NCBI GenBank assembly: GCA_046260765.1
Contig: JBHEOO010000016.1
Location: forward strand, 1-64,000
DNA: 64,000 nucleotides
Direction of reading: 5' to 3'
From: Chromatocurvus sp046260765
GTDB taxonomy: Bacteria; Pseudomonadota; Gammaproteobacteria; Pseudomonadales; Halieaceae
Shown: positions 59,164 through 64,000 of the stretch, piece by piece
How positions within the stretch are numbered: the stretch's first letter is position 1
Layout of the letters: each line of letters begins with the position of its first letter
The notes under the pieces: generated by a model
What the model was told of the DNA's origin: nothing
Databases searched by the model: none
The model's input: only the letters and a program-made list of their open reading frames with translations
Program-made: the position numbers and the translations under genes

Positions 59164-59946
59164 ATGAATGCCAGTATGCTGCAGGAGCGGCGGGAGCGCG
59201 TGTTTCTTATACTGGCTGCGACGTTCCTCTGCGCCATGACGCTGCTCAACGTGATCGGCATCACCCGCTTTGTCCAGCTTGGGCCGATGGCGCTCGCCGT
59301 GGGCGTACTCCCCTACCCACTGACCTTCCTGTGCACCGACCTGGTGTGTGAACTGTACGGCAAAGCCCGCGCAAACTTCCTGGTCAGCGTGGGCCTGGGG
59401 ATGAATTTCTTTATTCTGGGCGTACTGATACTGGGCAACAGCCTGCCCTCGGTCGGTCCAGAGGCCATGCCGCCCTGGCAGGTGCTGCAGCTGGCGGCGC
59501 CGGTAGCACTTCCCAACGGCGACATTGTTGAATCCAGTGTGGGGCTTTATCAGCTTATCTACGCCACCACCTCAGGCGCCGTGTTCGCCTCTATGCTCGC
59601 CTATGTTGCAGCGCAGTACTGCGACGTGCAGCTGTTTCATTTCTGGAAGCGGGTAACGCGTGGCAAGCACCTGTGGATACGCAACAACTTCAGTACGCTG
59701 ATGAGCCAGATGGTGGACTCCATCATGGTTGTGACGGTGACTTTCGGCGCCGCCTTCCTGCGTGGAGACATCGCCCTCAAGGCGCTGCTGGTTCTGGTCG
59801 GCAGCAACTATATTTTCAAAGCCTGCGTGGCACTGCTCGACACCGGACCGCTGTATATTGCCGTGCACTATCTGCGGCGCTACATGATGCTCCAGTCGGG
59901 GGAGACGGCGGCGGCGCACGGTGAAACGGAATCCTACGGAACCTGA
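59164..59946 (+). CDS. yhhQ: Queuosine precursor transporter (YhhQ/VUT family)
   Basis: 260 residues with six or so membrane helices. Family blocks are LLNVIGITRFVQLG, VGVLPYPLTFLCTDLVCELYGKARAN, LIYATTSGAVFASMLAYVAAQYCDVQLFHFWKR (in parts), and LWIRNNFSTLMSQMVDSIMVVTVTF. E. coli YhhQ imports preQ0 and preQ1. The QueD-like gene next door supports the assignment. Its 3' end overlaps the convergent hda by 13 bases. Confidence 0.9.
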   Translation: MNASMLQERRERVFLILAATFLCAMTLLNVIGITRFVQLGPMALAVGVLPYPLTFLCTDLVCELYGKARANFLVSVGLGMNFFILGVLILGNSLPSVGPEAMPPWQVLQLAAPVALPNGDIVESSVGLYQLIYATTSGAVFASMLAYVAAQYCDVQLFHFWKRVTRGKHLWIRNNFSTLMSQMVDSIMVVTVTFGAAFLRGDIALKALLVLVGSNYIFKACVALLDTGPLYIAVHYLRRYMMLQSGETAAAHGETESYGT

Positions 59947-60653
59947 TCCCCTTTCCCTTGCCCCTGCCACCCCATGACCTGGCGCACAAAAGGAACGGAT
60001 AGCGCTCGCTGGTAAGTGAGCGAGGCACGATCGAGCTCTTCCAGCACCACCATCAACTCACCCATCGAGCGTCCGGCGCGGTGACCGATATAGCGCGCCA
60101 CCCCCTTCGGCATGGCAAGACCTCTCCGGCGAGCCCGCCCGATCAGTATCTCCTGCCTCTCCTCGTCACCGGGCGCAGGCACGCTGTAGACCAGCATCGA
60201 AGCGAGCCGCGAGCGTAGATCCGGCATCGCAATGGAAAGTGACGCAGGCGGGGCGTTCGCCGCGATCAACAGACGCGAGCCCGCCATCTGAACTGCGTTA
60301 TACAGGTTGAACAGAGCCCGCTCCCAGTCGTGATCGCCCGCGACCGACTGCAGATCATCGAGGCAGATCAGCGCTGAATGCTCCACACCATCGAGGAGTG
60401 CCGCCGGGGCCATGTCGGCTACTGCCGTCAGTGGCAGGTAGAGGGCCACGCCATCACAGGCATGACAGGCTGCCTGAAGAAGATGGGACTTGCCGCCATC
60501 GCCGGGGCCATGCATGAACAGAAGGCGCTCGAGTGAACCACCGACTGCAAGGTGCACCGCCTGCACCCGCGCCTGGACAATATAATTATCGAAGGTGGCG
60601 TCGTCGCGGGGACGGATATTCAGGGGTAGCTGGCCCCCCGAGGCGGACGCCAC
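59934..60653 (-). CDS. hda: DnaA-like regulator Hda
   Basis: 239 residues from a GTG. PLNIRPRDDATFDNYIV holds the N-terminal clamp-binding type motif (QLPLNI). The AAA+ module has the loop HGPGDGGKSHLLQAACHA, Walker B ALICLDDLQSVAGD, sensor LLIAANAPPASLSIAMPDLRSRL and a helical lid (GRSMGELMVVLEELDRASL). It lacks the DnaA DNA-binding domain. It acts with the beta clamp to stimulate ATP hydrolysis by DnaA after initiation. The hda-permease-DUF2066-purM arrangement is common in Pseudomonas-like genomes. Confidence 0.95.
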   Translation of the reverse strand: MASASGGQLPLNIRPRDDATFDNYIVQARVQAVHLAVGGSLERLLFMHGPGDGGKSHLLQAACHACDGVALYLPLTAVADMAPAALLDGVEHSALICLDDLQSVAGDHDWERALFNLYNAVQMAGSRLLIAANAPPASLSIAMPDLRSRLASMLVYSVPAPGDEERQEILIGRARRRGLAMPKGVARYIGHRAGRSMGELMVVLEELDRASLTYQRALSVPFVRQVMGWQGQGKGDQVP

Positions 60654-60656
60654 GAC

Positions 60657-61739
60657 TCAAGCCCCGTAAAGATTGCTGGCGCGGTAGCGAGCGATGGCAT
60701 GCCTGACGAAAACCATCACCACCGCTGCCACAGGTAAACCGACAAGCACACCCAGAAAACCGGCAAGCTGCCCACCGGCCATCAGTGCAAATATCACCGC
60801 TATCGGGTGCAGGCCAATGCGATCGCCCACCAGAATGGGCGTAAGGAACATGCTCTCTACCAGCTGTCCGACAGCAAACACCAGCAATACCCACAGCAGC
60901 ACAGAAAACTCCTGGAACTGAACGTAGGCAACAATCATGGACGCGGTGATACCGACAACAAACCCCAGGTAGGGCACGATGCTCGCGAGGCCTGCGAGTA
61001 AGCCCAGCAGCAACGCCGCCTGTACACCGACAATCCACAGCCCGCTGCTGTAAAGCACGCCAAGTGCGCACATTACAACGAACTGGCCGCGCAGGAATGC
61101 GCCGAGCACCTCATCCGCCTCCTGCGCCATGGCCCGGGTGCCGGACTGCCAGGCCCTTGGAAGCAGCCCCAGCAGCTTGCGCAGCATGTTGTCCCAGTCA
61201 CGCATGAAATAGAACGCCACCACGGGCACCAGCACAATGTTGACGAGCCACAGAAGCATGCCCAGGCCAGACCCCGTAATCTGCCCCACTGCTCTTGCAG
61301 ACGCCTTGCCCAGTGACTGCCAGTTTTCAAGCAGCTGGCCCGACCAGTCGATCTCGGGCAGGCGCGAGGAAGGAATGCTCACCCTCGACTGGAGCCATGG
61401 CAGCGCACTATCGCGCAGCCAGGTGTAGAACAACGGAATCTTCTGAATCAGGATATCCAGTTGCTGCAGCAGCATCGGTATGGCGAACAGCGTGGCGATC
61501 AGAAGAATGAGGCCGAAGGCAAGAAACACCAGGACAACGCCGAGGGTGCGACTGCCTCCTCTGGCCTCTACCCTATCGACCAGCGGGTCACCGAGGTAGC
61601 CGATTACAGCGCCAAGAACAAAGGGCAACAGAATGGGCTGGAGCAAATAAAAAAACAGACCGGCTACGGCAAATACCCCGAGAACCAGGGGCCATCGCTT
61701 GATGGGGAGGTCGATAACACGCTCGTCTATTTCTGCCAT
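60657..61739 (-). CDS. AI-2E family membrane transporter (PerM-like)
   Basis: 360 residues with about eight membrane helices. The family's blocks are FVLGAVIGYLGDPLVDRVE, LVNIVLVPVVAFYFMRDWDNMLRKL, FLRGQFVVMCALGVLYSSGLWIVGV, GLLAGLASIVPYLGF and GQLVESMFLTPILVGDRIGLHPIAVIFALMAGGQL (in parts). Members are variously assigned to signal export or Na+/H+ exchange, so substrate is open. It starts inside the DUF2066 gene end (13-base overlap) and ends just before hda. Confidence 0.92.
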   Translation of the reverse strand: MAEIDERVIDLPIKRWPLVLGVFAVAGLFFYLLQPILLPFVLGAVIGYLGDPLVDRVEARGGSRTLGVVLVFLAFGLILLIATLFAIPMLLQQLDILIQKIPLFYTWLRDSALPWLQSRVSIPSSRLPEIDWSGQLLENWQSLGKASARAVGQITGSGLGMLLWLVNIVLVPVVAFYFMRDWDNMLRKLLGLLPRAWQSGTRAMAQEADEVLGAFLRGQFVVMCALGVLYSSGLWIVGVQAALLLGLLAGLASIVPYLGFVVGITASMIVAYVQFQEFSVLLWVLLVFAVGQLVESMFLTPILVGDRIGLHPIAVIFALMAGGQLAGFLGVLVGLPVAAVVMVFVRHAIARYRASNLYGA

Positions 61740-62791
61740 ACATACACCAGGTTGGCGCCGTCGCCGCCACGGTTATCCGGAACAAGGCGGCTATTGAGCT
61801 CGATCAGCGGGCGCAGACTCTGAAGATCGGTCTGCGCCACCAGACGCAGGGTCAGTCGATCGCCCCGCAGCCACTCCACGTTCGCGAATTCCACCAGTTC
61901 GAGACTCTCCAGCCAGCTGACAATCGCCGCGTAATCCGAGTAGCCGCTGACGCCGCTGACCTCGACCCGATCACCGGATGTGCTGCCGGCCACAGAGGAC
62001 GTCAGCGCAAAGCGCCCCGCCACGACCCCGGCAACCAGATCGACGCCGGCACCCAGGAACGCATCAGCGGAGTCGGCATTGACGGGCCGGTCGGCACGGC
62101 TGCGGCCATCGTACAGCAGCCAGTCGCCCAGCCAGCGGTCACCGGACAAGGCCGCAGCGCGTCCGACCAGGACCTGTTCTGCCGGGTATCGCGCAGAGGC
62201 CTGCATGATATGGGCAAGGCCCTGCCGCCAGGCATCGCCCGGCGACAGGGCAATCACATCCTCAAGATCGAGAATCGGCATGACCAGCGGCAGACCGCGG
62301 CGATCAAACGCCTGCTGCATTCTGACGACCAGTTCCGGGTAGCTCGCGGCATCAACCAGTTGGCGACCGTCGGGTCCATCGACGACCAGCCAGACCAACA
62401 CCTGAGGTCGATTCGCAGTCCACAGCGGAGCGCCGGCTTCTATCACGAGGCCGCGGACTGTCTCGCTGCTGAACCTGAGCTCAATTGCAAGATCACTGCC
62501 GTCGGCCGCAGACTGATAGGAAAACTGCTGAAGCAGATCCCGGGCATCTCGCACGGCGCGATCAAGCACGGGCAGTGCAAGCACCTCGCGGCTGCCGGTA
62601 ATCTTCACCAGCACTTCGGACAGGCCCTCACGCGCCGCAGCGTCCAGAGACGCCTGACTGCGGTCCTGCACACTGATGCGCGCACTGTAAAGGCCATCGA
62701 CGACGCGTGCCGCTGCCGGAAGCGCCAGCAAAGCGCAGAGCAGGCCAGGCACGACCTTACGTACAAGGCACCTGAAAACGAATAGACTCAT
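61727..62791 (-). CDS. DUF2066 exported protein
   Basis: 354 residues from the ATG at 62791; an upstream ATG at 62845 gives a less likely N-terminus. A signal peptide ends LLALPAAAR. The DUF2066 domain shows VDGLYSARISVQDRSQASLDAAAREGLSEVLVKITGSREV, in pieces ARISVQDRSQ and LSEVLVKITG, then LVWLVVDGPDGRQL. The family has no known function; it neighbours purM in many gammaproteobacteria. It is divergent from purM and its start has only a weak ribosome site. Confidence 0.83.
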   Translation of the reverse strand: MSLFVFRCLVRKVVPGLLCALLALPAAARVVDGLYSARISVQDRSQASLDAAAREGLSEVLVKITGSREVLALPVLDRAVRDARDLLQQFSYQSAADGSDLAIELRFSSETVRGLVIEAGAPLWTANRPQVLVWLVVDGPDGRQLVDAASYPELVVRMQQAFDRRGLPLVMPILDLEDVIALSPGDAWRQGLAHIMQASARYPAEQVLVGRAAALSGDRWLGDWLLYDGRSRADRPVNADSADAFLGAGVDLVAGVVAGRFALTSSVAGSTSGDRVEVSGVSGYSDYAAIVSWLESLELVEFANVEWLRGDRLTLRLVAQTDLQSLRPLIELNSRLVPDNRGGDGANLVYVWQK

Positions 62792-62880
62792 GCTGCCAAG
62801 TGTACCAGCGCGAAGCGCAGGCGGAGAGCATAAAGCGCAAGGCATAAAGCAAAAATAGTACCGTTGAGTACCGCCGCCGC

Positions 62881-62908
62881 TTTACTGGAATTGACGGAGC
62901 AGTACACT
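62881..62908 (+). promoter_or_regulatory. Candidate sigma-70 promoter of purM
   Basis: TTTACT-N16-TACACT lies about 35 nt before the purM ATG; each hexamer matches four of six consensus bases. No convincing PurR operator was seen. Confidence 0.35.
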
Positions 62909-62942
62909 ACGCGGCTCAATCCAGCGCCAGACAGGGAGAATC

Positions 62943-63983
62943 ATGAGCGGTAATCGCGACAAGGCCGGGCTGAGCTACCGGGATGCTGGCGTAGACATCG
63001 ATGCTGGCAACGCACTCGTAGAGCGCGTCAAGGATACCGCCCGGCGCACCCACCGCCCCGAGGTCATGGGCGGTCTGGGCGGTTTTGGCGCTCTTTGCGA
63101 AATCCCGACAGGCTACTCACAGCCTGTGCTGGTATCGGGCACCGACGGTGTCGGCACCAAGCTGAGACTCGCCATGCAGCTGGGACAGCATGACACCATC
63201 GGCATTGATCTTGTCGCCATGTGCGTTAACGACCTCGTGGTATCGGGCGCAGAGCCCCTGTTCTTCCTCGACTATTACGCAACCGGGGCGCTCGACGTTG
63301 ATGTTGCAGCCCGCGTCATTGATGGCATTGGACGCGGCTGTGAACTGGCCGGCTGCGCGCTGGTGGGTGGCGAGACGGCGGAAATGCCTGGCATGTATCA
63401 TGGCGGCGACTATGATCTTGCGGGATTCTGCGTTGGCGTGGTGGAAAAGAGCGAGATCATCGACGGCAGCGCGGTGCAGCCCGGCGATGTTCTCCTTGGC
63501 GTTGCCAGCAGCGGTCCGCATTCCAATGGCTTCTCGCTGATCCGCAAGGTGATCGAGATCAGCGGTGTCGATCTGCAGCAGAAACTCGCCGATACAACCC
63601 TGGCCGAAGCGCTGATGGCGCCAACCGCGATCTACGTCAAGCCACTGCTTGAGCTGATTCGCGACGGTGGCGTTCACGCTCTGTCGCATATCACTGGCGG
63701 CGGCTTGCTCGAAAACATTCCGCGCGTTCTGCCCGAAAACTGCGCGGCAGACATCGATGTCTCTTCATGGCAGTGGCCGCCGGTGTTCGAGTGGCTGCAA
63801 ACCGCCGGTGGAATTGCCACAGAGGAGATGTACCGAACATTCAACTGTGGCGTCGGCATGGTGGTGTGCATGTCTCCAGACTCCTGGCTTGCGGCGATCG
63901 ACACGCTTGAGCAGCATGAGTTGAAAGCCTGGAAGCTGGGGACGATCAGTCGCGGCGAGCGCCGAGTCAACCTGAAGGGGTGA
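62943..63983 (+). CDS. purM: Phosphoribosylformylglycinamidine cyclo-ligase (AIR synthetase)
   Basis: 346 residues with AGGGAG before the ATG. LSYRDAGVDIDAGNALVERVK opens the protein, GGFGALCEIP, VSGTDGVGTKLRLAMQLGQHDTIGIDLVAMCVND (in parts) and PLFFLDYYATG form the ATP and FGAM sites. GCALVGGETAEMPGMY, ASSGPHSNGFSLIRKV and HITGGGLLENIPRVLP follow. It catalyses the fifth step of purine synthesis. The 17 bases after its stop end the window and may precede purN, but no start is visible. Confidence 0.97.
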   Translation: MSGNRDKAGLSYRDAGVDIDAGNALVERVKDTARRTHRPEVMGGLGGFGALCEIPTGYSQPVLVSGTDGVGTKLRLAMQLGQHDTIGIDLVAMCVNDLVVSGAEPLFFLDYYATGALDVDVAARVIDGIGRGCELAGCALVGGETAEMPGMYHGGDYDLAGFCVGVVEKSEIIDGSAVQPGDVLLGVASSGPHSNGFSLIRKVIEISGVDLQQKLADTTLAEALMAPTAIYVKPLLELIRDGGVHALSHITGGGLLENIPRVLPENCAADIDVSSWQWPPVFEWLQTAGGIATEEMYRTFNCGVGMVVCMSPDSWLAAIDTLEQHELKAWKLGTISRGERRVNLKG

Positions 63984-64000
63984 CTGGCGCTACTGATACA

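Overview
The window reads as a chromosomal segment of a GC-rich gammaproteobacterium. The essential-gene order (rpsB-tsf-pyrH-frr-uppS-cdsA-dxr-rseP-bamA-skp-lpxD-fabZ-lpxA-lpxB-rnhB-dnaE, with map-glnD-dapC-dapD-dapE running the opposite way) is the classical gammaproteobacterial arrangement. The TonB-receptor style and the protein sequences fit a marine Cellvibrionales/Halieaceae-like (OM60/NOR5) lineage; that placement is inference. No tRNA, rRNA, CRISPR array, insertion sequence or phage gene was seen.

Layout. (1) 1-11258, minus strand: accessory block. It holds a CaiB-type CoA transferase, an HMG-CoA-lyase-like enzyme, a hydantoinase/ketone-carboxylase-type HyuA/HyuB pair, a PrpR-like sigma-54 activator, a TonB-dependent receptor and a partial NicO/UreH-like membrane protein. 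Upstream lies a well-formed sigma-54 promoter (11076-11091) and two 21-bp palindromes three helical turns apart, set inside a larger 29-bp inverted repeat. This looks like a self-contained uptake, sensing and catabolism system whose substrate is unknown. (2) 11268-29751, minus strand: DNA polymerase III alpha, RNase HII, lipid A synthesis, outer-membrane assembly, isoprenoid and phospholipid enzymes, ribosome recycling, UMP kinase, EF-Ts and S2. A DUF1244 gene, not accA, follows dnaE. (3) 30077-38089, plus strand: map, glnD and lysine/DAP genes with nth between dapC and an ArsC-like gene. (4) 38075-43599, minus strand: dapA-bamC, a metallo-beta-lactamase-fold protein, a divergent nucleotide-cyclase-like protein, rsmJ and an SDR in one overlapping string. 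(5) 43763-47830, plus strand: a DUF3806 protein and an MCE lipid transporter (permease, ATPase, MCE protein, PqiC-type lipoprotein). (6) 47854-55497: sppA, DUF2069 and wrbA; an internally deleted BrkB/YihY gene with a thioredoxin-like lipoprotein; a quinone reductase and an S9 peptidase. (7) 55498-64000: a tandem-repeat leader reading into prlC, a QueD-like enzyme, an SDR, a YhhQ-type transporter, hda, an AI-2E-family permease, a DUF2066 gene and purM.

Most promising for novelty: the sigma-54-controlled HyuAB/lyase/CoA-transferase/TonB module, whose activator has a non-canonical GAFTSS loop; the prlC repeat leader with several in-frame starts ending in an ATGA overlap with prlC; the BrkB gene lacking its middle helices; and the cyclase-like protein lacking some canonical substrate residues.
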